DNA of 64,000 nt from CAWEQW01 sp963811365 (lineage in GTDB: Bacteria > Actinomycetota > Actinomycetes > Propionibacteriales > Nocardioidaceae): assembly GCA_963811365.1 (NCBI GenBank), contig CAWEQW010000008.1:62001-126000 (forward strand). The letters run 5' to 3'. Positions 1 through 8,738 of this stretch are shown in pieces; within the stretch, counting starts at the first letter, position 1; the number at the start of each line of letters is the position of its first letter. The notes below the pieces were generated by a model. It ran no database searches. It saw nothing but the letters and a program-made list of their open reading frames with translations, and had not been told where the DNA came from. Position numbers and translations under genes: made by a program.

Positions 1-736
1 CGTCCCAGGCGTCGACGTACGGCGCCGGCATGGCGAGCTCCTCGGGGGGCGCGTTGAAGTCGCCGACGACCACCGCCGACCCCGCGGGGTCGGCCACCGC
101 CTCCAGCAGCTCGTCGCGCTGGGCGGCACGCACGTCGGCCGACCACGCCTCGAGGTGGGTGTTCACGAACCGCAGCGGGCTGCCGTCGACCTCCACGTCC
201 AACCGTGACCAGCCGCGCACGACGTCGTACCCGACGCCCGGGACGCCCGTGGGGATCCGCAGCGAAGTCGTGAAGCGGCCGTGACGCTCGGCCACCGGCT
301 CGACGCCGCTTCCCGCACGCACGAGGACGACGTCGCCGCCGGCCAGCACCAGCTCCTCGTCCGGCGCCTCGAGGCCCGAGCCGCGGAAGGTGTGGTTGAC
401 GGCGCGCGCGGCGTACGGCGTGCCGGCGCGGTCCAGAGCGTCGAGCAGGAGCGCGAGGAAGTCGCTGCGGAGCACCGGCTCGGCCCCGGCCCGGCGCACC
501 GACCACTGCGTGACCTCCTGGAGGCCCACGAGGTCCGGCCGCTCGGCGGCGAGCACCCTCGCGACGGCCGGTGCGCGGCGCGCGAAGTCGGTGACCGCGA
601 GCTGTCCCGCAACACGCGCGCTCCGCTCGTCGAGCTCGCCGGCGCTCGTGGCGTCGAACAGCAGCGACAGGTCCGCACCGAGGTAGAGGTTGTACGTCGC
701 CACCCGCACCACGCCCGGTTCTCGCGCCGTCGTCAT
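1..736 (-). CDS. Endonuclease/exonuclease/phosphatase family protein (C-terminus cut by window edge)
   Basis: An open frame reads from an ATG at 736 to the left edge with no stop, about 245 residues. Hallmarks of the EEP (DNase I-like metal-dependent phosphoesterase) fold are visible: an N-terminal YNLYLG strand, LQEV carrying the metal-binding Glu near residue 71, NTHLEA, and GDFNAPPEE near the edge. Family members hydrolyse phosphodiesters or phosphomonoesters of nucleic acids, inositol phosphates or lipids; the substrate here cannot be told. There is no signal peptide, so a cytoplasmic location is likely. The catalytic C-terminal His lies outside the window. The start overlaps the end of an upstream LuxR-like remnant by a few bases. 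Confidence 0.8.
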   Translation of the reverse strand, partial: MTTAREPGVVRVATYNLYLGADLSLLFDATSAGELDERSARVAGQLAVTDFARRAPAVARVLAAERPDLVGLQEVTQWSVRRAGAEPVLRSDFLALLLDALDRAGTPYAARAVNHTFRGSGLEAPDEELVLAGGDVVLVRAGSGVEPVAERHGRFTTSLRIPTGVPGVGYDVVRGWSRLDVEVDGSPLRFVNTHLEAWSADVRAAQRDELLEAVADPAGSAVVVGDFNAPPEELAMPAPYVDAWD

Positions 737-960
737 CGGGCCATCATGACGGCTCCTGCGGACCTCGCGTGGTGCCTCCTGTAGATGTGCTGGATGTGGT
801 TGTCGGCGGTCTTCGCCGAGATGAACAGCAGGTCAGAGACCCCGTGTGGGGTCGCCCCGTCCGCGATGAGCAGCAGCACCTGCGCCGCGCGAGCCTCCGG
901 CTCGATCCAGCGAACCTCCGCGTCCACCACGTCGAACGGCGGCGGCGTGCCGTAGGCGCC
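733..960 (-). pseudogene. Remnant of a LuxR-type HTH regulator
   Basis: The minus-strand frame ending at 733 contains a recognisable C-terminal piece of a LuxR/GerE helix-turn-helix: LLIADGATPHGVSDLLF, then the recognition-helix stretch ISAKTADNHIQHIY. The usual continuation (KIGVSTRAAAALFA-like) is replaced by a short unrelated tail. Upstream of about 960 the frame becomes Arg/Ser/Trp-rich and matches nothing, so the sensor part is gone or out of frame. I read it as a decayed regulator. A small intact HTH protein is possible but less likely because no plausible start with a ribosome binding site precedes the domain. Confidence 0.5.
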
Positions 961-1592
961 GGGGGACGGACGGAAGCGGGGGATCCTCGTGGCAGAACAA
1001 CCGGACGTCACCGTCGACCACGCGCGCCGAACACCGCGTCCGCCGGTGCCCGCCGACCAGCGGACGCACCAGGACCACCCGCAGGAGGCGCGCCGCAGAC
1101 TGCGTGCCACGGTCGTCGTCCCGGTGCTTCCAGCCGTCTCCCCCGCTGTCACCCGGGGAGGTACCGCAATGTCTCAGTCCGCTGACCGAGTCCGCGGGGC
1201 TCTGGCAAGCACGCCGGTCCTTCGGCCCGTAGGTGACGCAGGAACGCATGGACGGCTGCGGTCGCCGGCTCGCCGGACGGTCAGTGTCTGCGCGGTGGCG
1301 TGCGCCGTCCGGTGCGGTGCGGTGGTCTCGGGGGCGAGTCCGCGCGCGGGTCTGTCTGGGCCAGGCGCGTCCCGTGTCGGAGGTTCCCCCGGACCGCGGA
1401 GGGTGTGCTCCGGCCCGGCCGGGGTCGTCGGGGCCGGGGTCGTCGGGGCCGGGGTCGTCGGGGCCGGGGTCGTCGGGGCCGGGGGTTGCTGGTGGTGTGG
1501 GGCTGCTGGTCGGGGGGATCGTGAGCGGGGGTTGGGGATAGTGGGTCAGGGGCGGTCCGGGAATGTCGGTGCCGGGTCGTAGGTTCGTGGTC
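961..1592. other. Gene-poor, low-complexity stretch
   Basis: About 630 bases without a convincing gene on either strand. Long frames here are Arg/Pro/Gly-rich and lack family motifs. It holds a four-unit 15-bp tandem repeat (1421-1480) and probably the eroded 5' flank of the DUF222 relic that follows. Confidence 0.5.
1421..1480 (+). repeat. 15-bp tandem repeat, four perfect units
   Basis: Four exact copies of GGGGTCGTCGGGGCC fill 1421-1480, with a partial extra unit after them. The unit length is a multiple of three. The repeat lies just upstream of the degenerate DUF222-HNH gene, in the same class of slippage-prone GC-rich DNA found inside that gene. Confidence 0.9.
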
Positions 1593-2678
1593 ATGGAGCA
1601 GTCCGGGACGGTCGTCGGCGTGGAGGTGCCGCGGGCTTGCCCGGCGACTGCCTGCCCGGCGCCTCGCTGGCCGGCGCCTCTCTGGCCGGCGACTTTCTGG
1701 CCGGTGTGGGTGGGGGCCTGGATGTGGGTCTGGATGCTGCTGGCACGTGTGCGGCGTTGGTGGGGAACCGGCGGGCGGTGCTGGCTGCCGAGGCCCGGCA
1801 GGTCGCGTTGGTGGCGCACTGGGCGGACCTGCACAGCGCCGAGACCCTGACCCCGTCCTCGTCCTCGTCCTCGTCCTCGGCGCTCGGCCTCGGGCTCGTC
1901 TGGGACCCGGCGACCGGTGCGGGGTGGTCAGCGGGTTCGGCGTGGTGGTGCGGACGGTACTCCGGAGGTGGTGGAGTTCGCGGCTGCGGAGCTGGGGATG
2001 CTGCTGCATCTGTCGGTGCACTCCGCGGCGGCCCGGATCCGAGATGCCCTGGATCTGCGGCATCGGCATCCCCGGCTGTGGGTTGCGGTCCAGCAGCTGC
2101 GGATCCGGGCCGGGGTTGCCGCCCAGATCACCCGTGCGACCGCGGCCGCGGGCCTGGTGGTGGAGCAGGCCCGCTGGGTCGACGAGCAGCTCGCCCCGTG
2201 TCTGGACACGTTGGGGTGGGGGCCGTTGCTGGACAAGACCGCGGCGCTGGTGATCGCCGCGGATCCTGCCGGTGCCGAGGCGCGGCGGCTGGCCGCGGCC
2301 CGTGACCAGTTCCTGCGGACCACCCGCAGCAACGAGCATGGGTTGAAGACCCTGGTCGTCAGGGCCCGGGCCGGGGACGTGATCTACTTCCACGCGATGG
2401 CCGACCGGCTCGCCCAGATCCTCGCCCTGGAGGGCCAGCCCGGGTCCGCAGACCAGCTCCGGGCGCTGGCCGCGACCCGGATCCTGTCCCAGCCCGCGCA
2501 CGCCCTGGAGCTGCTGGTCAAGTACGCCACCGGCACCCACACCGGCACCAGCACCGCCCCGCCGGCAGACCCGACCCCCACCACAGACCCGACCGGGGAC
2601 CCGACCGGGGACCCGGCGACCGGGGAGCTGATGGCCGGGGAGCTGATGGCCGACCCGCTGCCGACGGTGGAGGCAGCC

Positions 2679-2726
2679 GGGCCGGTCACCGGGCCGGTCA
2701 CCGGGCCGGTCGCCGGGCCGGTCGCC
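2679..2726 (+). repeat. 12-bp tandem repeat, four units
   Basis: Four copies of GGGCCGGTCRCC (R is A in the first two units and G in the last two), coding for repeated Gly-Pro-Val-Thr/Ala near the end of the DUF222 part. A similar short duplication (ACCGGGGACCCG) lies just upstream near 2590-2620. Confidence 0.85.
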
Positions 2727-3429
2727 GGGCGGGATCGCGACGTGGTGCGGCCGCAGGAGATGCACCCCACCGACGACGACTCCGACGACGACGATGGTCG
2801 CTGATCGGCGCTGGTGGCTCTGGCGTCGCTGGTGGCGCTGGTGGCTCTGGCGTGGCTGGTGGCCGGTCGCGGTTGTGTCCGACCTGCACCGGCCACGGCA
2901 CCATCGCGCAGACCTCCAGCAGCGGCCCCGGCGGGGCTGACTCGCGGTGTCTGTGTGGCTGCGGACAGCCCGGCTGCGTCGCCACCGGCCCGCTACGCCA
3001 CGTCGACGCGACCAAGCTCCGCAACCGCGCGGTGCTCTACCTGCACCTCACCGAGGCCACCCTGCTCGACTGGAACCACGACACCCACGACACCCAGACA
3101 CCCCGGCGGCCACGGCGACCAGGGCACCCACGACAGCCGGGGCGGCCTGGACAGCCACGGCGGCGGTCGGGGCGGTCGGGGCGGTCGGGGAGTGGTACGC
3201 CTCGAAGGCGTCGGCCCGATCACCGCCGAGGCGGCCCGCGAGTTCCTCACCGGCTGTGCGGTCACCCTCACCCCGGTCCTCGACACCGGCAACCAGCCCG
3301 CCGTGCACAGCTACGAGGTCCCCGCGGCGATGGCCACCGCCCTGCACCTACGCAACCCCGCCTCGGCCTACCCCTGGTCCTCGGCCACCCACCGACACAC
3401 CGACCTCGACCACACCATCCCCTACCAGC

Positions 3430-3489
3430 AAGCCCGCAGCGCCAGCACAGCCCGCAGCGCCAGCAGAGCCCGCAGCGCCAGCAGCGCCC
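3430..3489 (+). repeat. 18-bp tandem repeat, three units plus a partial unit
   Basis: Three near-identical units of AGCCCGCAGCGCCAGCAC/G follow one another in the C-terminal part of the DUF222-HNH relic, then a degenerate partial copy. One of the frame changes of the relic falls across this block, which fits slippage as the cause. Confidence 0.8.
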
Positions 3490-3849
3490 GCAGAGCCGGG
3501 ACCGGGAGCCACCCGACACCGGCCCACCACCCCAGACCCACCTGGGCAACCTCGGCAAGCTGACCCGCCACGAACACCGGGTCAAGACCCACCTGCCCGG
3601 ACTCCAACACCACCAGCCGCTGCCCGGGATCTACTACTGGCGCACCCCGCACGGCTACTGGACCCGCGTCGACCAGCACGGCACCCACGACCTCGGCACC
3701 ACCCTGCCCATCACCGACCAGTACCTCCTCGGACACCGCGACCCGGCCCTGCACAGCACCGCCGAAGAGCACCTCGCCAGAAGCCTGGCAACCCACTGAC
3801 CCACACAGCGCGGCGCCCCGGGCAGGCACCGGCCTCCTAAGGTGAGCGG

Positions 3850-4242
3850 GTGCCCATCGATCGAGTGTCGTACGCGCCCGAGGCCGACGGACAGCCGGAC
3901 CCGGGAGAGGTCGTCTGGGCCTGGGTGCCCTACGAGGACGATCCTGCCCAGGGCAAGGACCGCCCCGTCCTGGTGATCGGCCGCCACGGTGACCTGCTGC
4001 TGTGTCTGATGCTGACCAGCAAGGACCACGACCGTGACGCCGAGGACGAGGCGCGCTACGGCCGGTTCTGGATGGACGTCGGCAGCGGCGCGTGGGACAG
4101 CCGGAACCGGCCCAGCGAGGTGCGTCTGGACCGCCTCCTCGAGCTGCGAGAGGCAGGGGTACGGCGCGAAGGCGCTGCGCTGGGCCGTGACATGTTCGAC
4201 CAGGTGGTCGCGGCGGCCCGGGAGTACCACCGGCTGCGCTGA
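3850..4242 (+). CDS. PemK/MazF-like toxin family protein
   Basis: 130 residues from a GTG preceded by AAGGTGA. The N-terminal half shows the MazF/PemK (CcdB-like) barrel pattern: PDPGEVVWAWVPY, then a loop and GKDRPVLVIG, with a later strand LLLCLMLTSKDHDR. Family members are mostly mRNA interferases paired with an antitoxin. No antitoxin-like gene is adjacent: upstream is the DUF222 relic and downstream the convergent hrpA. It could be an orphan toxin or one of the non-toxic actinobacterial PemK-like proteins. Family assignment is fairly safe; activity is unknown. Confidence 0.7.
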   Translation: MPIDRVSYAPEADGQPDPGEVVWAWVPYEDDPAQGKDRPVLVIGRHGDLLLCLMLTSKDHDRDAEDEARYGRFWMDVGSGAWDSRNRPSEVRLDRLLELREAGVRREGAALGRDMFDQVVAAAREYHRLR

Positions 4243-4254
4243 GCGGTCGCCGCC

Positions 4255-7200
4255 TCAGAGTGCGTCGAGTGCCTTGCGCACCCGGGTGGTGGAGATCGGG
4301 AACGCGGTGCCGAGGTGCTGCGCCCACAGACTCACCCGAAGCTCCTCCAGCATCCAGCGCACCTTCGTGAGCGCAGCGCCCGGCGGCCGTCCCGGCGGCA
4401 GCGCCTCGACGCGGTGGAGATAGGCCTCCTGCAGGTCGGTCTGCTGGTCCATCAGCAGCCGGTCCCGGCCTACGGCGCCGGGCAGCCGCTCACGGCGGAG
4501 CGCCACCGCGCCGAGGTAGCGCGGCAGCTGCCGCAGCTGAGCAGCACCCACGTCGGCGACGAAGCCGCGGTACACCAGCCGGCTGACCTGGGCTCGCATG
4601 TCGGCCAGGGCCGGCAGCAGCGGCAGGTCCACCGAGCCGCTCAGCGCCCGGTCGACGTCGCGCCACGCCACGAGCACCCGCACCACGTCGGCGAGCACCG
4701 ACCGGGTGGCGGCCACCAGATCCGCGCGCACCGCAGCCGCGAGAGCCGCGAAGGCCTCCGCGTCCCAGACCGGTCCGCCGTGCCGCTCGACCAGCTCGTC
4801 GACCGCCGCCGCGACACAGTCCTCGAGCAGGTCTGCGACGTCGCGGTACGGCGACCCGGCCAGCGTCAGCTTCTCGGTGTTCGACAGCGACGACGCCAGG
4901 TCGCGTGCGGGCGAGCGCACCGTGAGCACGAGCAGGCGCCGCAGCCCGAGCCGGTGCGCCGCGTCCTGCTCGGCCTCGGACCCGCTCACCTGAAGGCCGA
5001 CCGAGCTGCCCTCGTCGACCAGCGCCGGGAAGCCGCGGACCTCATGCCCGGCCCGCGACCGGGTGAACGTCCGCTCGATCGTGCCGAAGGTCCACGCCGT
5101 CTGGCCGGTGACCGTCACGTCCGAGGCCGCCTGCTGCATCGCCTCGCTGAACGAGGTCCGCAGTGGTGCCCGCAGCGCTTCGAGGTCCTTGCCCTCAGCG
5201 ACCAGCGCCCCAGCCTCGTCGACCACCCGGAACGTCGGACGCAGGTGCTCGGGCACCTTCGACCAGTCCCACGCATCGCGGGGGACGACCACCCCGGTCG
5301 TCGCGCGCAGGTGCCGCTCGAGCGCGTCCAGCAGCGCCTCCTCCCCCGGCGCCACGGCGGCAAGGAACGCCCGCGCGTGGTCCGGCGCCGGGACGAAGCT
5401 GACCCGCAGCTGTTTCGGCAGCGACCGGATCAGCGCCGTGACGAGGTCCTGGCGCAGCCCGGGCACCTGCCAGGTGAAGGCGGCGGGATCGACCTGGTTC
5501 AGCGTCGCCACCGGCACGTCCACGCTCACGCCGTCCGCCGCTGCGCCGGGCTCGAACTGGTAGGTCAGCGGCAGCCGCAGGTCGCCCTCGCGCCACTCGT
5601 CGGGATAGTCGTCGGCGGTCACCTGCTCCGCGCGCTCGGTGACCAGCATCGCGGGGTCGAAGGTCAGGAGGTCCGGCCGGGTCCTTCGCGCCATCTTCCA
5701 CCACGAGTCGAAGTGCGCGCCGGACACCACGTCCGGCCCGACCCGGGCGTCGTAGAAGTCGAACAGGGTGTGCTCGTCGACCAGGATGTCGCGCCGGCGC
5801 GCGCGGTGCTCGAGCTCCTCCGCCTCCGCGAGCAGCGCTCGGTTCTGCGCGAAGAACCGATGCCGCGTCGACCACTCCCCGTAGACCAGGGCGTGCCGGA
5901 TGAACAGCTCCCGCGACAGGGCCGGGTCGACCTTGCCGTACGACACCAGCCGGTCGGTGGCCAGCGGTACGCCGTACAGCGTCACGCGCTCGTACGCCAG
6001 CACGGCGGCCCGCTTCTTCGACCAGTGCGGCTCGGAGTACGAGCGCTTCACGAGATGCCCGCCGAGCCGCTCGGCCCACTCCGGCTTGATCGCCGCGTTC
6101 ACCCGCCCCCACAGCCGCGAGGTCTCGACGAGCTCGGCGGCCATCACGAGCTGCGGCTGCTTCTTGAACAGCCCGCTGCCGGGGAAGATCGAGAACCGGG
6201 CGTTGCGCGCCCCGAGGTAGTCGCGTCGCTCGGGATCGCGCAGCCCGATGTGGGACAGCAGCCCGGACAGCAGTGCCTGGTGGATGGCGTCGCCGTCCGG
6301 CTCGTCGGCGGGCTTGCCGACCCGTAGGTCGAGCTGCTTGGCGACCTGCCGCAGCTGCGACTCCAGCTCCTGCCACTCTCGGATCCGCAGGTAGTTCAAG
6401 AACTCCGCCCGGCACATCCGCCGGAACGCCGACGAGCTCAGCTCGCGCTGCTGGGTGCGGACGTAGCGCCAGAGGTTGAGCAGCGTCAGGAAGTCCGACG
6501 TGGGGTCGCGGAACCGTGCGTGCTTCTGGTCGGCCTGCGCCTGCAGCTCGACGGGCCGCTCGCGCGGGTCCTGGATGGTCAGCGCGGCGGCGATCACGAG
6601 CACCTCGCGCAGACAGCCGAGCCGGTCCGCCTCGGCCACCATCCGGGCCAGCCGCGGGTCCACGGGGAGCGCGACCAGCTTGCGCCCCAGCCGGGTCAGT
6701 CGCGGCCGGCCGGACGTGCCGCCCGCGAGCGCGCCGAGCTCCTCGAGCAGCTGCACGCCCGCCTTGACGTTGCGCTGGTCCGGCGGGTCCACGAACGGGA
6801 ACCGCCCGATGTCGCCGAGCCCCAGCGAGGTCATCTGGAGGATCACGCTCGCGAGGTTGGTGCGCAGGATCTCGGGGTCGGTGAACTCCGGCCGGCCGGC
6901 GAAGTCCTCCTCGCTGTACAGCCGGATGCAGACCCCTGCCTCCACACGCCCGCACCGGCCCGCCCGCTGGCGCGCCGAGGCCTGGCTGATCGGCTCGATC
7001 GGCAGCCGCTGCACCTTGGTGCGCGAGGAGTACCGCGAGATCCGGGCGAACCCGGCGTCGACGACGTACCTGATGCCGGGAACCGTCAGCGACGTCTCGG
7101 CGACGTTCGTGGCGAGCACGACGCGCCGCCGGCCGTGCCGCTCGAACACCCGGTGCTGCTCGGCCGCCGAGAGCCTGGCGTAGAGCGGTACGACGTCGAA

Positions 7201-8040
7201 GCCGCGGGGGTCCCGGGGATCGGTGTTCTTGGCCAGCACGTCGGCGGTGTCGCGGATCTCCCGCTCACCGGGCAGGAAGACCAGGATGTCGCCCGGCCCC
7301 TCGGCGACCAGCTCGGCCACGCCGTCGACGATCGCCTCGGTCTGGTCGCGGACGACCGGCTCGCCCTCCTCGTCCTCGTAGGACTCCTCCACCAGCGGCC
7401 GGTAGCGGACCTCCACCGGGTACGTGCGGCCGGACACCTCGACCACGGAGGCCGGCCGGCCGCGGGAGTCGGCGAAGTGCCGCGCGAACCGTTCGGGGTC
7501 GATGGTCGCCGAGGTGATCACGACCTTGAGGTCCGGGCGGCGGGGCAGCAGCTGCTTGAGGTAGCCGAGCAGGAAGTCGACGTTGAGACTCCGCTCGTGG
7601 GCCTCGTCGATGATCAGCGTGTCGTAGCGCGACAGCGTCCGGTCGTGCTGCAGCTCGGCCAGCAGGATGCCGTCGGTCATCAGCTTGACCAGCGTGTTGC
7701 GGCTCGAACGGTCGGTGAACCGCACCTGGTAGCCCACGACCTCGCCGAGCGCAGTGCCGAGCTCCTCGGCGATCCGCTCCGCCACGCTGCGGGCGGCGAT
7801 CCTGCGCGGCTGGGTGTGGCCGATCCGGCCGGCGACCCCGCGACCGAGCTCCAGGCAGATCTTCGGCAGCTGGGTGGTCTTGCCAGAGCCGGTCTCGCCC
7901 GCGACCACGACGACCTGGTGGTCGCGGATCGCCGCGGCGATGTCGTCGCGGCGCTGACTGACCGGAAGCTCGTCGGGATAGTGGATCTCGGGGACGAGAG
8001 CCGCCCGGCGACGCTGCTCCTCCGACCCGACCCTCGACAT
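4255..8040 (-). CDS. hrpA: ATP-dependent RNA helicase HrpA (DEAH-box)
   Basis: 1261 residues from ATG 8040; a TTG nine bases upstream is a less likely start. The N-terminus carries the Walker A motif GETGSGKTTQLPK (about residues 48-60), then TQPRRIAARSVAERI, the DEAH box in IIDEAHERSLNVDFLLGYL, SATID, and motif VI QRAGRCGR. HA2/OB-fold regions and the long DUF3418-type C-terminal domain follow, giving the usual 1200-1300 residue length of bacterial HrpA. HrpA proteins unwind structured RNA and act on stalled ribosomes in E. coli. The gene stands alone, divergent from the HesB-like gene and convergent with the MazF-like gene. Confidence 0.95.
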   Translation of the reverse strand: MSRVGSEEQRRRAALVPEIHYPDELPVSQRRDDIAAAIRDHQVVVVAGETGSGKTTQLPKICLELGRGVAGRIGHTQPRRIAARSVAERIAEELGTALGEVVGYQVRFTDRSSRNTLVKLMTDGILLAELQHDRTLSRYDTLIIDEAHERSLNVDFLLGYLKQLLPRRPDLKVVITSATIDPERFARHFADSRGRPASVVEVSGRTYPVEVRYRPLVEESYEDEEGEPVVRDQTEAIVDGVAELVAEGPGDILVFLPGEREIRDTADVLAKNTDPRDPRGFDVVPLYARLSAAEQHRVFERHGRRRVVLATNVAETSLTVPGIRYVVDAGFARISRYSSRTKVQRLPIEPISQASARQRAGRCGRVEAGVCIRLYSEEDFAGRPEFTDPEILRTNLASVILQMTSLGLGDIGRFPFVDPPDQRNVKAGVQLLEELGALAGGTSGRPRLTRLGRKLVALPVDPRLARMVAEADRLGCLREVLVIAAALTIQDPRERPVELQAQADQKHARFRDPTSDFLTLLNLWRYVRTQQRELSSSAFRRMCRAEFLNYLRIREWQELESQLRQVAKQLDLRVGKPADEPDGDAIHQALLSGLLSHIGLRDPERRDYLGARNARFSIFPGSGLFKKQPQLVMAAELVETSRLWGRVNAAIKPEWAERLGGHLVKRSYSEPHWSKKRAAVLAYERVTLYGVPLATDRLVSYGKVDPALSRELFIRHALVYGEWSTRHRFFAQNRALLAEAEELEHRARRRDILVDEHTLFDFYDARVGPDVVSGAHFDSWWKMARRTRPDLLTFDPAMLVTERAEQVTADDYPDEWREGDLRLPLTYQFEPGAAADGVSVDVPVATLNQVDPAAFTWQVPGLRQDLVTALIRSLPKQLRVSFVPAPDHARAFLAAVAPGEEALLDALERHLRATTGVVVPRDAWDWSKVPEHLRPTFRVVDEAGALVAEGKDLEALRAPLRTSFSEAMQQAASDVTVTGQTAWTFGTIERTFTRSRAGHEVRGFPALVDEGSSVGLQVSGSEAEQDAAHRLGLRRLLVLTVRSPARDLASSLSNTEKLTLAGSPYRDVADLLEDCVAAAVDELVERHGGPVWDAEAFAALAAAVRADLVAATRSVLADVVRVLVAWRDVDRALSGSVDLPLLPALADMRAQVSRLVYRGFVADVGAAQLRQLPRYLGAVALRRERLPGAVGRDRLLMDQQTDLQEAYLHRVEALPPGRPPGAALTKVRWMLEELRVSLWAQHLGTAFPISTTRVRKALDAL

Positions 8041-8165
8041 GGCAGCCAAAGTCTATGAGGCGGCCACAACCGGGTTACCGGCCCGCGCCGCCCGATTTGC
8101 CATCCAGCCTGCGACCCGGCACGGTGGGTCACTTACCCGAACGCCATCGAGAAGGAGGACACCAC

Positions 8166-8453
8166 GTGCTCACCCTGACCGAGAACGCCAGCACCGTCGT
8201 CAAGACCCTGGTCGACCAGGCTGGAGCCGAGAAGCCGGACGCCGGCCTGCGGATCAGCCAGGACGCTCCGGACTCCCCTGCGCTCAACGTCATCCCCGCC
8301 GAGTCGCCGTACCCCGGCGACACCGTGCTCGACGAGGGTGGTGCCCGGGTCTTCCTCGAGGAGACCGCCAAGACCACTCTCGACGACAAGATCCTCGACG
8401 CCGCCGTCGACGAGAACGGCGGCGTGCAGTTCAGCATCGCGCCGCAGTTCTGA
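8166..8453 (+). CDS. HesB/IscA-like protein lacking the cluster-binding cysteines
   Basis: 95 residues from a GTG seven bases after a strong AAGGAGG site. The pattern (VLTLTENASTVVKTLVDQAG, then GLRISQD, YPGDTVLDEGGARVFLEE, LDDKILDA and a GGVQFSIA end) follows the A-type Fe-S carrier fold of IscA/HesB. True carriers use one Cys mid-protein and a C-terminal CxC; this protein contains no cysteine, so it cannot hold a cluster in the classical way. Similar cysteine-free HesB-like proteins are annotated in other actinobacteria. Monocistronic: a perfect hairpin follows 36 bases after the stop. Confidence 0.75.
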   Translation: MLTLTENASTVVKTLVDQAGAEKPDAGLRISQDAPDSPALNVIPAESPYPGDTVLDEGGARVFLEETAKTTLDDKILDAAVDENGGVQFSIAPQF

Positions 8454-8488
8454 TCCGGCTCTGAGAGAGGCCCGCCAGGGCGCATGGT

Positions 8489-8516
8489 CCTTCTCGCGAC
8501 GGCCGTCGCGAGAAGG
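8489..8516. terminator. Perfect 28-bp palindrome after the HesB-like gene
   Basis: CCTTCTCGCGACGG is followed immediately by its exact reverse complement. In RNA this gives a strong GC-rich hairpin without a U-run, the usual look of an actinobacterial intrinsic terminator. It lies between the HesB-like stop and the response regulator 222 bases on. It could instead bind a dimeric regulator. Confidence 0.6.
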
Positions 8517-8738
8517 CGGCCCGGCTGGCCGATGCCCCGTTCACTGCCCCTGCCGCCACATCGAGGGACTCCATCGGCCACGCTTCCGGTGCAGTGGCAG
8601 GAGGCAGTGGACGGAGCAGCAGACCCCGCTGGAGGCGGCAGGTCACCGGGTGACAGGACGGGCCACGGATGCCCGGCTCACAGGATCGTCACAGGAGACT
8701 GCCAGACTGCCTGCACCTGAGGCCTGCACGATGGTGTC

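Larger units (their letters stand above)
1593..3799 (+). pseudogene. DUF222/HNH endonuclease (13E12 repeat family), multiply frameshifted
   Basis: Pieces of one DUF222-HNH protein are spread over two frames. MEQSGTVVGVEVPR begins at 1593. The segment CAALVGNRRAVLAAEARQ lies in the next frame to about 1930. The main DUF222 body (EVVEFAAAELGMLLHLSVHS, then LWVAVQQLRIRAGVAAQITR, to a TGA at 2802-2804) is back in the first frame. HNH-side pieces follow: ATKLRNRAVLYLHLTEATLLDW near 3010-3075, VGPITAEAAREFLTG and HTDLDHTIPY (the HNH-like Asp-His) near 3210-3420, then LGNLGKLTRHEHRVKTH to the stop at 3799, in alternating frames. Intact relatives are 400-600 residues and scattered in many copies through actinobacterial genomes. 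At least four frame changes plus an internal stop mean it is not translatable as one protein. Confidence 0.75.

Noticed and set aside
1421..1480. Possible CRISPR-like array
   Set aside because: Units are contiguous 15-mers without spacers; it is a simple tandem repeat.
1281..2765. 494-residue minus-strand frame over the DUF222 relic
   Set aside because: Its sequence is Arg/Pro/Gly repeats mirroring the tandem repeats; the plus strand holds the recognisable DUF222 pieces.
4315..6327. 670-residue open frame antisense to hrpA
   Set aside because: Antisense shadow of a high-GC gene; no domain pattern or ribosome binding site.
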